A stretch of 64,000 nucleotides of DNA from Pantoea anthophila (lineage in GTDB: Bacteria > Pseudomonadota > Gammaproteobacteria > Enterobacterales > Enterobacteriaceae). Both the position numbers and the translations under genes were made by a program. This document shows, one piece after another, positions 36,551 through 47,416 of the stretch. The notes under the pieces were generated by a model. It saw only the letters and a list, made by a program, of their open reading frames with translations, did no database searches and had not been told where the DNA came from. Within the stretch, counting starts at the first letter, position 1. Each line of letters starts with the position of its first letter. The DNA lies in NCBI RefSeq assembly GCF_006494375.1, contig NZ_VHIZ01000050.1, positions 372,001 to 436,000 on the forward strand. The letters run 5' to 3'.

Positions 36551-37552
36551 TTACGCCTGCAGCGGATGGATCACGACCCACATCGGACCCTGGCCCACGG
36601 CATAACGCCCCAGCGGCTTTAACAACCCTTTCGGTTCATTAATGGCATAGACTTCAATGTGATGCGACTTCTGCCCTGCCGCCACCAGATAGCGTCCGCT
36701 GTGGTCGATATTAAAGCCGCGCGGCTGCGTTTCGGTCGGCTGGAACCCTTCCAGCGTCAGCTCATCACCCAGTTCGCTGACGCTGAAGATCGCCAGCGTG
36801 CTGCTGGTGCGATCGCAGGCATAGAGGAAACGGCCATCCGGCGTCAGATGAATATCGGCTGCCCAGCGCGTGCCACTGAAGTCCGGCGGCATCATGTCCA
36901 GCGTCTGCACGCTCTCGGCCTCTCCCCCGCCCTGATTTAACGCCCAGACCTCAACCGTGCTGTCGAGTTCGTTCACGCAGTAGGCGTACTGCCCGCCCGG
37001 ATGGAACTGCATGTGACGCGGACCGGCACCCTCGACCGTCGTCACCTGCGCCTGCTCACGCGGCGTCAGCTGACCGTCTGCGCCCAGCGCAAACAGACAG
37101 ATGCGATCCTGCTTCAGGGCCGGCACGTAGAGCGTCTTATTGTCATTGTCGATGTTGGCGGAGTGACAGCCCTCCAGTCCGTTAATCACCTGCAGCGGCG
37201 CCTGCGGAATCCCATCCTCACCAATCGGGCTGACGCTGACGCAGGCATCGTTGTAGGAGCCACAGAAGAGGAATTTCCCCTGATGATCGGTGGAGATGTG
37301 GGTCGGACTGCCGGGCAGCGGAGCCTGGCCCGCTTCCGTCAGCGTGCCGTCTGCGGCAATACGGAATGCCAGCACGCGAAAATTGGGACGAACACCGACA
37401 TAGAGAAAATCGCGCTTCGGACTCACCACCATCGGCTGAACCTGGCCGGCGACATCGGTCACCTGAAGCAACGTCAGCCCACCCTCATCATTCATCTGCC
37501 AGACGTGGATCTGCTGGCTCTCGGGACTGGCGGTGTAGACAACTTGTTTCAT
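36551..37552 (-). CDS. pgl: 6-phosphogluconolactonase Pgl
   Basis: Seven-bladed beta-propeller lactonase of the YbhE type, hydrolysing 6-phosphogluconolactone in the oxidative pentose phosphate pathway. The 333-residue product begins [18 protein letters not shown] and has repeated blade motifs such as [35 protein letters not shown] and [18 protein letters not shown], then [21 protein letters not shown]. Convergent with ybhB, divergent from ybhA. Confidence 0.96.
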   Translation of the reverse strand: MKQVVYTASPESQQIHVWQMNDEGGLTLLQVTDVAGQVQPMVVSPKRDFLYVGVRPNFRVLAFRIAADGTLTEAGQAPLPGSPTHISTDHQGKFLFCGSYNDACVSVSPIGEDGIPQAPLQVINGLEGCHSANIDNDNKTLYVPALKQDRICLFALGADGQLTPREQAQVTTVEGAGPRHMQFHPGGQYAYCVNELDSTVEVWALNQGGGEAESVQTLDMMPPDFSGTRWAADIHLTPDGRFLYACDRTSSTLAIFSVSELGDELTLEGFQPTETQPRGFNIDHSGRYLVAAGQKSHHIEVYAINEPKGLLKPLGRYAVGQGPMWVVIHPLQA

Positions 37553-37707
37553 GCATTCTCCTTTTTTGCTGCCTGATCATGAACTGTCAATCACTGTAGC
37601 GCGTTTTATTGCCGGACGCTGGAATCATTTGTGCCCTGTTTTTTGTCTCCGGGCCGCGGTCAGGTGTAGACTTTAGCCCTCGCAAACCCGGATGAATGGA
37701 AGGATTA

Positions 37708-38526
37708 ATGAGCTACCGTGTAATTGCCCTCGACCTCGACGGCACACTGCTGACCCCCGCCAAAACGATTCTGCCGCAGTCCATCGAGGCGCTGAACCAG
37801 GCACGCCAGGCGGGTATTCACGTCGTTATCGTGACCGGACGCCATCACTGCGCCATCCATCCTTTTTATCAGGCGTTACAGCTGGATACACCTGCGATCT
37901 GCTGTAATGGCACCTATCTGTACGATTATCAGGCGAAAAAGGTGCTGGCGTCCGACCCGCTCGATCCGCAACTCGCCCTTGAGGTGATCGACAGGCTGAA
38001 CGCGCAGCGGATTCACGGCCTGCTCTATGTGGATGATGCGATGCTCTATCAGACGGCGACCGGACACGTGACGCGCACCCTGAAGTGGGCCGAATCACTC
38101 CCTGCCCACCAGCGCCCGCTGTTTCGTCAGGTGCCTGACCTCGCTCAGGCGGCGCGCGACGCCGGTTCGATCTGGAAGTTTGCGCTGTCGCATACCAACA
38201 TTCCGGAACTGCAGCAGTTCGCCAGCCAGGTGGAAACGGAGCTGGGGCTGGCCTGCGAATGGTCGTGGCACGATCAGGTGGATATCGCTCGCGGCGGCAA
38301 CAGCAAAGGCAAACGACTGGCGCAGTGGGTTGAATCACAGGGCCTGAGCATGTCGGATGTGATCGCCTTCGGTGACAACTACAACGATCTCAGCATGCTG
38401 GAAACGGCCGGACTGGGGGTGGCGATGGGCAACGCCGACGAGGCGATTAAAGCACGGGCGAAGAAGGTGATCGGCACGAACCTTGAAACCGCCATTGCCG
38501 ATACCCTCCATCAGTACGTGTTGTAA
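37708..38526 (+). CDS. ybhA: HAD-family phosphatase YbhA
   Basis: Cof-type HAD phosphatase of 272 residues; the E. coli homologue hydrolyses pyridoxal phosphate and some sugar phosphates in vitro. Motif I is IALDLDGTLLT (nucleophile Asp9 or so), motif II VIVTGRHH, motif III/IV GNSKGKRLAQWVE and IAFGDNYNDLSMLE. The start at 37708 is set by GGAAGGA upstream and equals the E. coli length; an ATG 12 bases upstream overlaps that site. Its stop is immediately followed by the end of convergent modC. Confidence 0.94.
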   Translation: MSYRVIALDLDGTLLTPAKTILPQSIEALNQARQAGIHVVIVTGRHHCAIHPFYQALQLDTPAICCNGTYLYDYQAKKVLASDPLDPQLALEVIDRLNAQRIHGLLYVDDAMLYQTATGHVTRTLKWAESLPAHQRPLFRQVPDLAQAARDAGSIWKFALSHTNIPELQQFASQVETELGLACEWSWHDQVDIARGGNSKGKRLAQWVESQGLSMSDVIAFGDNYNDLSMLETAGLGVAMGNADEAIKARAKKVIGTNLETAIADTLHQYVL

Positions 38527-39585
38527 TCAGGGCGTCACCGAGACGCTTTTAATCTGGGCATAGAGCCACTGATCGGGCCGGATGCCCAGCTCATCCCGCG
38601 CCCACGGCGTGATGCGCGCCCAGAGTTCGCTGATGCCGATGCGCAGCTTCACCTCAACCTGATCGCCGACCTCCACCAGCTCCACCACCTGCGCGGGCAG
38701 AATGTTGCGGATGGAGCTGTGCTGGGGTGGCTGCAGCGCCAGCGAAACGTCGGCCGAGGCGATGCGAATGCGCAGCGGGGTCTTCACCGGCTGATTCACC
38801 CGGCTGACCCAGATATGCTGATCGCCCAGCGACAGCGCGGTCATCGGGTAGTCGGGATGCTGCTCCAGCACCTGCACCCGCAGCACGCTGGTCAGTTCAC
38901 TCATCGGCAGCCAGGGACGCATCGCGCTGCTGCTCCAGACCCGCTCCAGCGGTCCGAAGGCTTTAACCCGCCCCGCATCCAGCACCAGCACGTTATCGGC
39001 CAGCTGCAGGATCTCCTCCAGGCTGTGCGAAACGTAGAGCATCGGAATATCGACCTGCTTTGCCAGCTTTTGCAGATAAGGCATCAGTTCGCGTTTGCGC
39101 GGCAGATCCAGTGACGCCAGCGGCTCATCCAGCAGCAGCATATCCGGTGCGGTCAGCAGCGCACGGCCAATGGCGACCCGCTGCTTCTCGCCGCCCGACA
39201 GCGACAGCGGAAAGCGTGGCAGCAGCGCCTCCAGCCCCAGCAGTGACACCAGGGTGTCGAACTGCGCTTTCATCGCGGGCGCCATGCCATATTGCAGGTT
39301 GCCGCGCACCCGGTAGTGGGGAAAGAGCCGGGCATCCTGAAAGACATAGCCGATACGCCGCTTTTCCGGCGGCAGCGATATCCCCTGCTCCGCATCGAAC
39401 AGCAGCCGGTCATTCAGCGCTATCCGTCCGCGCTGGGGCTGAGTCAGGCCGCTGATCGCGTTGATCAGCGAAGTTTTACCGGCCCCGGAGACGCCGAAGA
39501 TGGCCGTGATCCCGCTGGCCGGGATCTGCAGGTCGACCTCTAAGTGATGATCGCCCTGCTGCTGCATAAAATTGAGTGACAGCAT
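38527..39585 (-). CDS. modC: Molybdate ABC transporter ATPase ModC
   Basis: ATP-binding subunit of the molybdate importer, 352 residues. Walker A GVSGAGKT (about 34-41), signature [16 protein letters not shown], Walker [12 protein letters not shown] and the H-loop YVSHSLEE are all intact. The C-terminal 65 residues form a molybdate-binding Mop/TOBE domain ([20 protein letters not shown]). It overlaps the modB stop by one base. Confidence 0.97.
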   Translation of the reverse strand: MLSLNFMQQQGDHHLEVDLQIPASGITAIFGVSGAGKTSLINAISGLTQPQRGRIALNDRLLFDAEQGISLPPEKRRIGYVFQDARLFPHYRVRGNLQYGMAPAMKAQFDTLVSLLGLEALLPRFPLSLSGGEKQRVAIGRALLTAPDMLLLDEPLASLDLPRKRELMPYLQKLAKQVDIPMLYVSHSLEEILQLADNVLVLDAGRVKAFGPLERVWSSSAMRPWLPMSELTSVLRVQVLEQHPDYPMTALSLGDQHIWVSRVNQPVKTPLRIRIASADVSLALQPPQHSSIRNILPAQVVELVEVGDQVEVKLRIGISELWARITPWARDELGIRPDQWLYAQIKSVSVTP

Positions 39586-40274
39586 CAGCTTCCCATCCGC
39601 TTACGACCGGCACGGGCCAGCCATTCCGACGTCAGCAACGACGCCAGCGCCAGTACAATGGCGATCACGCAGAGGCGCGCCGCCGCCCCTTCTGCACCCG
39701 GCGTCTCGATCAGGGTAAACATCGCCAGCGGCAGGGTGCGGGTCTCGCCCGGTATATTGGAAACAAAGGTGATGGTCGCGCCAAACTCACCCAGCGAGCG
39801 GGCAAAGGCGAGCACCGTCCCGACAATCACGCCAGGCAGGGTCAGCGGCAGCGTAATGGTGAAGAATACCCGCCAGCGTCCGGCCCCCAGCGTGCGCGCC
39901 GCCTGCTCCAGCCGGCTGTCGACCGCCTCCAGCGCCAGCCGGATGGCGCGCACCATCAGCGGAAAAGCGATCACCGCGGAGGCCAGTGCGGCCCCCCGCC
40001 AGCTGAAGGCGAAGCTGAAACCGAACCAGTCATAGAGCTTTTCGCCGATGATGCCGCGCCGGCCCAGGCTTATCAGCAGCAGATACCCCACCACCACCGG
40101 CGGCAGCACCAGCGGCAGATGGATCAGGCTGTCGAGCAGCGCTTTGCCGGGAAAACGGCAGCGCACCAGAATCCAGGCCATCAGGATGCCAAACGGCAGG
40201 CTGCCGAGCACGGCAATGCCAGAGACTTTGAGGCTGAGCAGTACCGCCTGCCATTCGGGATCGCTGAGTATCAT
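39585..40274 (-). CDS. modB: Molybdate ABC transporter permease ModB
   Basis: Inner membrane permease of 229 residues with about five to six membrane segments and the EAA loop [22 protein letters not shown] (residues about 142-163), the contact with ModC. Conserved [14 protein letters not shown] and [16 protein letters not shown] are typical of molybdate permeases. It overlaps modA by 4 bases and modC by 1. Confidence 0.97.
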   Translation of the reverse strand: MILSDPEWQAVLLSLKVSGIAVLGSLPFGILMAWILVRCRFPGKALLDSLIHLPLVLPPVVVGYLLLISLGRRGIIGEKLYDWFGFSFAFSWRGAALASAVIAFPLMVRAIRLALEAVDSRLEQAARTLGAGRWRVFFTITLPLTLPGVIVGTVLAFARSLGEFGATITFVSNIPGETRTLPLAMFTLIETPGAEGAAARLCVIAIVLALASLLTSEWLARAGRKRMGS

Positions 40275-41044
40275 TTCGTCGGTGTGAATCCGTAGTGTCT
40301 GAAGATAGCCGCCGCTTCCGGCCCTTTCAGGTAGTCATAAAACGCCTTAACGGCGGCGCGGTTGTGATCGTTAACGATCGCCATGGGATATTCCACTGGT
40401 TTGTGGCTGCTGGCCGGGAAATGCCCCACGACCTGCACTTTTTGGCTGGCCACGGCGTCGGAGCCATACACTATGCCATACGGCGTTTCGTTGCGCTCGA
40501 CCAGCGCCAGCGCTGCCCGCACGTTGTTAGCCGGGGCTAATACCGGTGCGACCTGCGGCCAGGCCCCCAGGTTCTGCAGCGCCTCTTTGGCGTAGAGTCC
40601 CGCCGGCACATGATCCGGGTCGCCGACAGCCAGACGTTCACCGTGCAGCAGGTTTTTCCAGTCCGTCTGCTTGTCCAGCGTAACCGCTTTTGCCGCGGCG
40701 CTGCGCGGGGCGATTAACACCAGATCGTTGCCCAGCAGCGTATAACGGCTGCTCTTCATCATGCTGTTTTTAGCGACCGCATCGTCCATCCACTGCTGAT
40801 CGGCAGAGATAAAAAGATCGGCAGGGGCCCCCTGTTCAATCTGGCGCGCCAGCGTGGAAGAGGAGGCGAACGAAGCGACGACGTTCACGCCCTTCTCCTG
40901 CTGATAACGGCTGGCAATATCCTGCAGGGCATTGGTCAGTGAGGCCGCCGCAAACACGGTAATATTATCGGCGGCAACCGCCTGACCGGCCAGTGAAAAA
41001 GTGACCAGCGCCGCGACGCCCCAGCGAGTGTAATGGTGTGACAT
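40271..41044 (-). CDS. modA: Molybdate-binding periplasmic protein ModA
   Basis: High-affinity molybdate/tungstate-binding protein, 257 residues with signal peptide (cleavage after AVA, about residue 24). Ligand-site segments: FAAASLTNALQDIA, FASSSTLARQIEQGAPADLFISAD, AVGDPDHVPAGLYAKEAL and GIVYGSDAVAS. First gene of modABC; a ModE operator lies 18 bases upstream of its start. Confidence 0.97.
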   Translation of the reverse strand: MSHHYTRWGVAALVTFSLAGQAVAADNITVFAAASLTNALQDIASRYQQEKGVNVVASFASSSTLARQIEQGAPADLFISADQQWMDDAVAKNSMMKSSRYTLLGNDLVLIAPRSAAAKAVTLDKQTDWKNLLHGERLAVGDPDHVPAGLYAKEALQNLGAWPQVAPVLAPANNVRAALALVERNETPYGIVYGSDAVASQKVQVVGHFPASSHKPVEYPMAIVNDHNRAAVKAFYDYLKGPEAAAIFRHYGFTPTK

Positions 41045-41061
41045 GATCTTCTCCGGCTATT

Positions 41062-41085
41062 CGTTGTGTAGCGGATAATATAACG
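41062..41085. promoter_or_regulatory. ModE operator of modABC
   Basis: On the minus strand this 24-base site reads CGTTATATTATCCGC then TACACAACG. Its outer half-sites CGTTATAT and (A)CACAACG match the E. coli modA operator closely (CGTTATATTGTC...TACATAACG). ModE-molybdate should repress modABC here. The regulator gene modE lies about 400 bases away. Confidence 0.85.
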
Positions 41086-41190
41086 CATTATCACGGCATC
41101 CCGATAAATTATCGGCAGCGGAGAGAGAAGGATGAAGGGGGGCGGGATAAAAATGACCGCGCCCGCGCAGAGAGGCGGGCGGGGCAGAAA

Positions 41191-41346
41191 TCAGTTGTGC
41201 GAACGGGCGGAGGATTTTTCGCGATGACCAAATTTTGAGATGACGTTAAACACTTCACCCAGGCCATAAATGATACCCAGCATCAGCGCCATCACCACAG
41301 GCACCATCAGGACGGCTACGGCGAGGCTTTTCAGTAATTCCAGCAT
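41191..41346 (-). CDS. acrZ: AcrZ, small AcrB-associated membrane protein
   Basis: A 51-residue single-pass protein, [20 protein letters not shown] then [20 protein letters not shown], matching E. coli AcrZ (49 residues) in sequence, length and position beside modA. AcrZ binds the AcrB efflux pump in the inner membrane and affects export of some drugs. The start at 41346 fits the family; the frame is open 29 codons upstream without similarity. The C-terminal tail is basic and polar. Confidence 0.92.
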   Translation of the reverse strand: MLELLKSLAVAVLMVPVVMALMLGIIYGLGEVFNVISKFGHREKSSARSHN

Positions 41347-41486
41347 CGGGAGTCTCACTCTGAGAATAAAAAAGTGATTGTAACGGGTCAGGAAAATTTT
41401 GCGCAGCCCTTTTCGTGCTTTTACTTTGGTCACGAAACGCCGCTATCATCGGCCTCCACACGCGTTAACCCTTTGCCGGAGCTGTC

Positions 41487-42269
41487 ATGGAAGCCGAACT
41501 GTCCCTTCACATCCGTTTACAACAGAAACTGTTTGCCGATCCCCGTCGTATCGAGCTGCTGAAACGGGTCCGGGAAACCGGCTCAATCAGTCAGGGAGCA
41601 AAGCTGGCAGGCATCAGTTATAAAAGCGCCTGGGATGCGATTAACGAGATGAACCAGCTGGCGGATGAGACGCTGGTGGCGCGGGCCACCGGCGGCAAAG
41701 GTGGCGGCGGCGCGACGCTGACCCGCTACGGTGAACGCCTGATCCAGCTGTTTCAGCTGATGGAGCAGATCCAGCAGAAGGCCTTTGATGCCCTGCAGCA
41801 GGATGCCCTGCCGCTCGACAGCATGCTGGCGGCGATCGCCCGCTTCTCCCTGCAGACCAGCGCCCGAAACCAGCTGTTTGGCACCGTGATGAGCAATGAC
41901 GCGCAGCAGGTGGTGCAGCATCTGCTGATTCAGCTGGCCGATGGGGTCACGCAGCTTAACGTGGCGCTGACGCAGCGCAGCGCCGATCGTCTTCAGCTGG
42001 CGGCGGGTAAAGAGGTGCTGGTGCTGATCAAAGCCCCCTGGATTCACATCAGCCGGGATGCCACCGGAGATGACAACCAGCTGGCGGCCACCGTCAGCGC
42101 TATTGAACCGGGCGACGGCAAAAGTGAAGTCCTGCTGCAGATCGCCAGCGGCGAAACCCTGTGCGCCACCCTGACCCGCGAGCGGCTTCAGCAGCTGAAG
42201 CTGCAGCCGGGCGACGCAGTGACCGCCAGCTTTAATGCGGAGAACGCCATCGTCGCCACCCTGCTCTAG
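41487..42269 (+). CDS. modE: Molybdate-responsive transcriptional regulator ModE
   Basis: Regulator of 260 residues: an N-terminal winged helix-turn-helix with GSISQGAKLAGISYKSAWDAINEMNQL (residues about 32-58) and VARATGGKGGGGATLTRYG, then two molbindin (Mop) repeats in the C-terminal half (TSARNQLFGTV; ETLCATLTRERLQ) that bind molybdate. Represses modABC and activates moa and some molybdoenzyme operons in E. coli. It is divergent from acrZ-modABC and followed by modF. Confidence 0.97.
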   Translation: MEAELSLHIRLQQKLFADPRRIELLKRVRETGSISQGAKLAGISYKSAWDAINEMNQLADETLVARATGGKGGGGATLTRYGERLIQLFQLMEQIQQKAFDALQQDALPLDSMLAAIARFSLQTSARNQLFGTVMSNDAQQVVQHLLIQLADGVTQLNVALTQRSADRLQLAAGKEVLVLIKAPWIHISRDATGDDNQLAATVSAIEPGDGKSEVLLQIASGETLCATLTRERLQQLKLQPGDAVTASFNAENAIVATLL

Positions 42270-42338
42270 CGGGGAATTTGACATCACTACCGGCAGAGGT
42301 TACAACGCAGTAACACGATGCAAAAAACGGAACAGATT

Positions 42339-43811
42339 ATGGCTTCATTGCATATTTCGCAAGGCACGTTTCGTCTTAGCGATACCCGGTTACTGCGACT
42401 GAATCAGGTGGAACTGCAACGCGGCGAGAGCTGGGCGTTTGTCGGCGCCAACGGCAGCGGCAAATCCTCTCTGGCGCGTGCGCTCTCCGGGGAGCTGCCG
42501 CCGCTCTCCGGTTCGGTCAGCAGCACGTTCAGACGACCGGTCAGGCTGTCGCTGGAGCAGTTGCAGTCTCTGGTCGCACAGGAGTGGGAACGCAACAACA
42601 CCGATATGCTCAGCGAAGGCGAAGAGGATACCGGGCTCACGGTGGCCGATGTCATCCAGATAGAGGGGCAGCAACCCGGACGGTGCGAACAGCTTGCCCG
42701 CCAGTTTGGCATTGAACCCCTCCTCTCACGTCGCTTTAAATATCTTTCTACCGGTGAAACCCGCAAGACGTTGCTCTGCCAGGCGCTGATGAGCCAGCCT
42801 GACCTGCTGATTCTGGATGAGCCGTTTGACGGGCTGGATGTGGCGTCGCGCGCCAGCCTGACCGACACCCTGCGCAGCCTGCAGCAGCCCGATTTCACGC
42901 TGGTGCTGGTGCTCAATCGCTTTGATGATATTCCCGATTTTATCGGGCAGGTGGGCGTGCTGGCGGAGTGTAATCTGACCCACAGCGGCGCGCGCCAGAC
43001 GATTCTGACGGAAGCGCTGGTGGCACAGCTGGCGCACAGTGAACAGCTGCTGGGTATGGCGCTGCCGGAGGCGGATGTGCCGGATGCTCTGCCCGCCCTG
43101 GCCGATGATGCGCCGCGCGTCATTCTGCGCAACGGCACCGTCTCTTACCACGATCGGCCCATCATCAGCGGGTTGAACTGGCAGGTCAACCCAGGCGAAC
43201 ACTGGCAGATCACCGGTCCGAACGGTGCCGGTAAATCGACCCTGCTCAGTATGGTGACCGGCGATCATCCTCAGGGCTACAGCAATGACCTGACCCTGTT
43301 TGGCCGGCGCCGTGGCAGTGGTGAAACCCTCTGGGACATCCGGCAGCACATCGGCTATGTCAGCAGCAGCCTGCACCTGGATTATCGCGTCAGCACCAAT
43401 GTGCGCACGGTGATCCTGTCGGGCTTCTTCGACTCTATCGGTCTCTATCAGGCGGCGTCTGACCGGCAGAAAGCGCTGGCCCAGCAGTGGCTGGCTCTGC
43501 TCGGCATGGACAACCGTCTGGCTGATGCCCCCTTCCACTCCCTGTCGTGGGGACAGCAGCGGCTGGTGCTGATCGCACGCGCGCTGGTTAAACACCCGAC
43601 GCTGCTGATTCTGGATGAGCCTCTGCAGGGACTCGATCCGATTAACCGTCAGCTGGTGCGGCGCTTTGTCGATGTCCTGATTGGCGAAGGACGTACCCAG
43701 CTGCTGTTTGTTTCGCATCACGCCGAAGATGCGCCGGCCTGCATCACGCATCGCCTGAGTTTTGTGCCTCAGGAGGATGGCTATCGCTATCAGCAGGAAA
43801 CGCTGCGCTAA
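42339..43811 (+). CDS. modF: ModF, double ABC ATPase
   Basis: Two tandem ABC modules in 490 residues, equal to E. coli ModF. Module 1: GANGSGKS (about 34-41), YLSTGETRKTLLCQAL, LLILDEPFDGLD. Module 2: GPNGAGKS (about 295-302), SLSWGQQRLVLIARAL and LLILDEPLQGLD. It has no membrane domain; its role in molybdate metabolism is unclear. The start at 42339 is preferred to an ATG 21 bases upstream because it matches the family length. It is 69 bases after modE. Confidence 0.93.
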   Translation: MASLHISQGTFRLSDTRLLRLNQVELQRGESWAFVGANGSGKSSLARALSGELPPLSGSVSSTFRRPVRLSLEQLQSLVAQEWERNNTDMLSEGEEDTGLTVADVIQIEGQQPGRCEQLARQFGIEPLLSRRFKYLSTGETRKTLLCQALMSQPDLLILDEPFDGLDVASRASLTDTLRSLQQPDFTLVLVLNRFDDIPDFIGQVGVLAECNLTHSGARQTILTEALVAQLAHSEQLLGMALPEADVPDALPALADDAPRVILRNGTVSYHDRPIISGLNWQVNPGEHWQITGPNGAGKSTLLSMVTGDHPQGYSNDLTLFGRRRGSGETLWDIRQHIGYVSSSLHLDYRVSTNVRTVILSGFFDSIGLYQAASDRQKALAQQWLALLGMDNRLADAPFHSLSWGQQRLVLIARALVKHPTLLILDEPLQGLDPINRQLVRRFVDVLIGEGRTQLLFVSHHAEDAPACITHRLSFVPQEDGYRYQQETLR

Positions 43812-43830
43812 CGTTCTCTCCTCAGCCCTG

Positions 43831-43851
43831 ACGCCGCGACAGCGGCGTTTT
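43831..43851 (+). terminator. Rho-independent terminator of modEF
   Basis: ACGCCGC (43831-43837) and GCGGCGT (43842-43848) with a GACA loop, followed by TTTTA. It is 19 bases past the modF stop. Confidence 0.8.
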
Positions 43852-43862
43852 ACAGCCCTCCT

Positions 43863-43878
43863 GTGTAAGCGTTACCAT
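43863..43878. promoter_or_regulatory. GalR/GalS operator, upstream copy
   Basis: GTGTAAGCGTTACCAT resembles the gal operator consensus GTGKAANCGNTTNCAC, with a degenerate right half. Together with the copy at 43941 (78 bases away) it may support looping repression of galTKM. Confidence 0.65.
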
Positions 43879-43940
43879 TCCTTCTCACCTTTCACCCTCC
43901 TGCACCGCACGCAATGCCACCAAATAAGAATTTTCAGCTT

Positions 43941-43956
43941 GTGTAAACGATACCAT
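43941..43956. promoter_or_regulatory. GalR/GalS operator and gal promoter region
   Basis: GTGTAAACGATACCAT differs at two positions from the E. coli external gal operator GTGTAAACGATTCCAC. About 50 bases on, TGTGCTAAT (near 43991-43999) could act as an extended -10 element, leaving a leader of about 45 bases to galT. Confidence 0.75.
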
Positions 43957-44045
43957 TTATCCAGACTTGATCACGCTTTCGGGCGCGCTGATGTGCTAAT
44001 TTTTACCGATGCCTCTTTGGCTTTTGACGCTTACCAGGACCTCAC

Positions 44046-45092
44046 ATGGACAAATTCAACCCGGTCGATCATCCGCATCGCCGTTACAATCCACTGATTG
44101 ATCAATGGATTTTAGTCTCTCCTCACCGGGCCAAACGGCCGTGGCAGGGCGCGCAGGAAACCCCGGCGGTTAACACGCTGCCGTCCCATGATCCGGACTG
44201 CTTCCTCTGTGCCGGAAATACCCGTATCACCGGCGACAAAAACCCGGACTATACCGGCACTTACGTCTTTACCAATGACTTTGCCGCGCTGATGACCGAC
44301 ACCCCCGACGCGCCTGAGAGTGACGATCTGCTGATGCGCTGTGAAAGCGCACGCGGCACCAGCCGGGTTATCTGCTTTTCGCCCGATCACAGCAAAACCT
44401 TGCCGGAGATGTCGCTGAGCGCGCTGGAAGAGGTGGTGCGCACCTGGCAGGAGCAGACCGCTGAGCTGGGTCAGCACTATCCCTGGGTGCAGGTGTTTGA
44501 GAACAAGGGCGCGGCGATGGGCTGCTCCAACCCGCATCCGCATGGTCAGGTCTGGGCCAACAGCTTCCTGCCGAATGAAGCGCAGCGTGAAGATGACCAC
44601 CAGCGCGACTACTTCGCGAAAAAAGGTTCACCGATGCTGGTCGATTACCTGGCGCGTGAACAGCAGGATGGCAGCCGCACCGTCGTGGAAACCGAACACT
44701 GGCTGGCCGTGGTGCCCTGGTGGGCCGCCTGGCCATTTGAAACCCTGCTGCTGCCGAAGGCGCACGTCAGACGTCTGACCGATCTCAGCGCAGCACAGCG
44801 CACCGATCTGGCGCTGGCGCTGAAACAGCTCACCAGCCGCTACGATAACCTGTTCCAGTGCTCCTTCCCCTACTCTATGGGCTGGCATGGCGCACCGTTT
44901 AACGGCGAAGCCAACGATCACTGGCAGCTGCATGCCCACTTCTATCCGCCGCTGCTGCGTTCAGCAACGGTACGCAAATTTATGGTCGGCTATGAAATGC
45001 TGGCCGAAACCCAACGCGATTTAACGGCGGAACAGGCGGCGGAACGTCTGCGTTCTGTCAGCGACGTTCACTTCCGTGAGGCACAACAATGA
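44046..45092 (+). CDS. galT: Galactose-1-phosphate uridylyltransferase GalT
   Basis: Leloir-pathway enzyme exchanging UMP between UDP-glucose and galactose-1-phosphate. The 348-residue protein has zinc-site Cys in CFLC (52-55), the catalytic NPHPHGQ (163-168, nucleophile His166) and [24 protein letters not shown] near the C-terminus. It is the first gene after the gal operators, where E. coli has galE. Its stop overlaps the galK start by 4 bases. Confidence 0.98.
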   Translation: MDKFNPVDHPHRRYNPLIDQWILVSPHRAKRPWQGAQETPAVNTLPSHDPDCFLCAGNTRITGDKNPDYTGTYVFTNDFAALMTDTPDAPESDDLLMRCESARGTSRVICFSPDHSKTLPEMSLSALEEVVRTWQEQTAELGQHYPWVQVFENKGAAMGCSNPHPHGQVWANSFLPNEAQREDDHQRDYFAKKGSPMLVDYLAREQQDGSRTVVETEHWLAVVPWWAAWPFETLLLPKAHVRRLTDLSAAQRTDLALALKQLTSRYDNLFQCSFPYSMGWHGAPFNGEANDHWQLHAHFYPPLLRSATVRKFMVGYEMLAETQRDLTAEQAAERLRSVSDVHFREAQQ

Positions 45093-46237
45093 GCTTAAAA
45101 ACCATCACGCAGCAGCTTTTCTCAGATACCTTCGGTTACGCCGCCACCCATACCATTCAGGCACCGGGTCGCGTCAACCTGATTGGTGAGCACACCGATT
45201 ATAACGACGGCTTTGTGCTGCCCTGCGCCATTGACTACCAGACGGTGATCGCCTGCGCCCGCCGTGACGATCGCCAGATTCGCGTGGTCGCGGCGGATTA
45301 TGAGAATGCCCAGGACACCTTTTCGCTCGATGAAGAGATCGTCAGCGTGCAGGAGCCGATGTGGGCGAACTATGTGCGCGGCGTAGTGAAACATCTGCAA
45401 CGGCGTCATGCCGATTTCGGTGGCATCGACATGGTGATCAGCGGCAACGTCCCGCAGGGTGCGGGCCTCAGCTCCTCTGCCTCGCTGGAAGTGGCGGTCG
45501 GCACCGTGGTGCAGCAGCTCTATAACCTGCCGCTGGATGGCGCGGCGATTGCGGTTAACGGTCAGGAAGCAGAAAACCAGTTTGTTGGCTGTAACTGCGG
45601 CATCATGGACCAGCTGATCTCCGCGCTGGGCCAGAAAGATCACGCCATGCTGCTCGACTGCCGCACGCTGGGCACCCGTCCGGTGTCGATGCCGGCAGAT
45701 ATCGCCGTGGTGATCATCAACTCCAACTTCCGCCGCACTCTGGTCGGCAGCGAATACAATACCCGTCGCGAGCAGTGTGAAGCGGGCGCGCGCTTCTTCA
45801 ACAAAAAAGCGCTGCGTGATGTTGAGCTGGCGGAGTTTGAAGCGGCAGAGGCGAAGCTGGATCCGCAGGTGGCTAAGCGGGTGCGTCACGTTCTGACCGA
45901 GAATGCCCGCACGCTCGAAGCCGCCGATGCGCTGAGCCGGGGCGACCTCTCCCGTATGGGTCAGCTGATGGCCGAGTCGCACGCCTCCATGCGTGACGAT
46001 TTTGAGATCACCGTGCCGCCGATCGACATGCTGGTGGAGATCGTAAAAGCGCAAATTGGTGAGCACGGTGGCGTTCGCATGACCGGCGGCGGCTTCGGCG
46101 GCTGTATCGTCGCGCTGATGCCGCTGGATCGGGTGGATCAGGTGAAAGCCGCCGTTGCGGAGAAGTATGAAGCGCAGACCGGCATCAAAGAGACCTTCTA
46201 CGTCTGCAAAGCCTCTGAAGGAGCCGGTCAATGCTGA
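45089..46237 (+). CDS. galK: Galactokinase GalK
   Basis: Phosphorylates galactose with ATP; GHMP kinase of 382 residues. Signatures: [23 protein letters not shown] (residues 27-49), the GHMP ATP loop [18 protein letters not shown] near 123-140 and [13 protein letters not shown] near 330. Overlaps galT by 4 bases and galM by 7, so translation is coupled. Confidence 0.98.
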   Translation: MSLKTITQQLFSDTFGYAATHTIQAPGRVNLIGEHTDYNDGFVLPCAIDYQTVIACARRDDRQIRVVAADYENAQDTFSLDEEIVSVQEPMWANYVRGVVKHLQRRHADFGGIDMVISGNVPQGAGLSSSASLEVAVGTVVQQLYNLPLDGAAIAVNGQEAENQFVGCNCGIMDQLISALGQKDHAMLLDCRTLGTRPVSMPADIAVVIINSNFRRTLVGSEYNTRREQCEAGARFFNKKALRDVELAEFEAAEAKLDPQVAKRVRHVLTENARTLEAADALSRGDLSRMGQLMAESHASMRDDFEITVPPIDMLVEIVKAQIGEHGGVRMTGGGFGGCIVALMPLDRVDQVKAAVAEKYEAQTGIKETFYVCKASEGAGQC

Positions 46238-47265
46238 ATGACGTCAACTCTCACGCGCCCGACGGTCAGCCGTGGCGCATCACGGTGCTGCGCAATGCCA
46301 ACGGCATGCTGGCGACCTTTATGGACTGGGGCGCAACCTGGCTCTCCGCCCGCGTCCCGATGCAGGATGGCACGGTACGTGAAGCGCTGCTTGGCTGCGC
46401 CACCCCCTCTGACTATCTGCACCAGGATGCTTATCTCGGTGCCACGGTGGGCCGTTACGCTAACCGCATCGCCGGTGCAAAACTGACCACACTCAACCGT
46501 CAGCTGGTGCCGAACCAGGGCGCGCATCAGCTGCATGGCGGTCCGGAAGGGTTTGATAAACGTCGCTGGCAGATTGTCAGCCAGTCAGACAGCGACGTGC
46601 ACTACCGCCTGGATTCGCCGGATGGCGATCAGGGCTATCCCGGTAACCTGATTGCCGACCTGCACTATCATCTGGACGATCAGAACTGCCTGAGCATCCG
46701 CTATGAAGCACGCTGCGACCAGCCCTGTCCGGTCAACCTGACCAACCACGCTTACTTTAACCTTGATGCGCATCATGGCGACGCCCGCCAGCATCGCTTA
46801 CAACTGCACGCAGATCACTATCTGCCGGTCGACAGCGAAGGGATTCCCAATGCGCCGCTGAAAGCCGTGGCCGGCACCAGCTTTGATTTCCGGCAGGCGA
46901 AAACGGTCGCGCAGGATTTCATGACAGAGGACGACCAGCGGGCGGTGAAGGGGTATGACCATGCGTTTCTGCTCAACAGCGCAGGCGATGACAGCCAGCC
47001 TGCCGCAGAACTCTGGTCAGAAGATGGCAGACTGCAGCTCAGCGTCACCACCTCCGCTCCGGCCCTGCAGTTCTACTCTGCCAACTATCTGGCCGGTACC
47101 CGTGCCCGCGAGCAGGAGAGCTATACTGCATTTCAGGGCATTGCGCTGGAGAGTGAATTTTTACCGGATTCGCCCAATCATGCTGAGTGGCCTCAGCCCG
47201 ATTGCTGGCTGCAACCGGGAGATCGCTGGGAATCGGTGACGCGCTATCGCTTCACGCCACGCTGA
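46231..47265 (+). CDS. galM: Aldose 1-epimerase (mutarotase) GalM
   Basis: Interconverts alpha and beta galactose so that GalK receives the alpha anomer. The 344-residue product shows [16 protein letters not shown] (about 70-85), [26 protein letters not shown] (catalytic His region) and the catalytic Glu in [16 protein letters not shown] near 305. The start overlaps galK by 7 bases. Confidence 0.97.
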   Translation: MLNDVNSHAPDGQPWRITVLRNANGMLATFMDWGATWLSARVPMQDGTVREALLGCATPSDYLHQDAYLGATVGRYANRIAGAKLTTLNRQLVPNQGAHQLHGGPEGFDKRRWQIVSQSDSDVHYRLDSPDGDQGYPGNLIADLHYHLDDQNCLSIRYEARCDQPCPVNLTNHAYFNLDAHHGDARQHRLQLHADHYLPVDSEGIPNAPLKAVAGTSFDFRQAKTVAQDFMTEDDQRAVKGYDHAFLLNSAGDDSQPAAELWSEDGRLQLSVTTSAPALQFYSANYLAGTRAREQESYTAFQGIALESEFLPDSPNHAEWPQPDCWLQPGDRWESVTRYRFTPR

Positions 47266-47416
47266 TCTTCTGGCTGAAAAACGCGCAGTGCGTCACACAC
47301 AGGCTTACGCGCTGCCCGCTTTTCCGCTATGGTATGGCGCAATCCGCTCGCGTGTCAGGCGGGCAGCAGCAGGTTTCCAATCTCACAGAAACATCACAGT
47401 ATTAAGGAGTTAAGCT

